Origin: Capsulimonas sp.
GTDB lineage: Bacteria > Armatimonadota > Armatimonadia > Armatimonadales > Capsulimonadaceae
Assembly (NCBI GenBank): GCA_025963815.1
Contig: JAOQAA010000231.1
Location: 1 to 5,707 of the forward strand
Direction of reading: 5' to 3'
DNA: 5,707 bases
The position numbers and the translations under genes are program-made. The notes under the pieces are model-generated. The model ran no database searches and was not told where the DNA came from. It was given only the letters and a program-made list of their open reading frames with translations. Of this stretch, positions 5,675 through 5,707 are shown piece after piece (positions within the stretch are counted from its first letter, which is position 1; each line of letters opens with the position of its first letter).

Positions 5675-5707
5675 GGATCGTGAAACGCTGGACAGATGTT
5701 TCCATAT

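Overview
The window is GC-rich and tightly packed, as in a free-living environmental bacterium with a large signalling repertoire. Nothing in it fixes the phylum. It contains no rRNA, tRNA, CRISPR array or insertion sequence. It holds two large soluble cyclic-di-GMP enzymes, one small gene of unknown function, the start of a Dabb-family gene, and several inverted repeats in the gaps.

Layout: (1) 1-294, minus strand: a Dabb (stress-responsive alpha/beta barrel) protein whose last few residues lie beyond the left edge. (2) 295-408: a short gap with a small hairpin beside the Dabb ribosome binding site and a very strong G/C hairpin (363-409) that ends at the stop codon of the next gene. (3) 409-2793, minus: a 794-residue GAF-PAS-PAS-GGDEF-HD-GYP protein. 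(4) 2794-3089: its promoter (TTGACG-17-TATGCT) and leader, then the rho-independent terminator of the next minus-strand gene. (5) 3090-3287, minus: a 65-residue basic protein of unknown function with its own extended -10 promoter. (6) 3288-3497: a divergent regulatory gap with a 9-bp-arm inverted repeat. (7) 3498-5636, plus: a PAS-PAS-GGDEF-EAL protein of about 712 residues. (8) 5637-5707: a likely promoter for a gene beyond the right edge.

The two large genes encode both activities of c-di-GMP turnover: a GGDEF cyclase domain in each, and a phosphodiesterase domain of a different class in each (HD-GYP and EAL). All catalytic motifs I can check are intact. Only the EAL protein has the RxxD product-inhibition site. 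Both have tandem N-terminal sensor domains and no membrane segment, so both probably respond to cytoplasmic signals. They are transcribed from separate promoters with the small gene between them, so they are neighbours rather than an operon.

Nothing here amounts to a clear new multi-gene system. The best leads are the small autonomous gene, which a long false reading frame on the opposite strand hides; the long G/C hairpin, which may be a dispersed repeat; and the inverted repeats beside the promoters of the two c-di-GMP genes.
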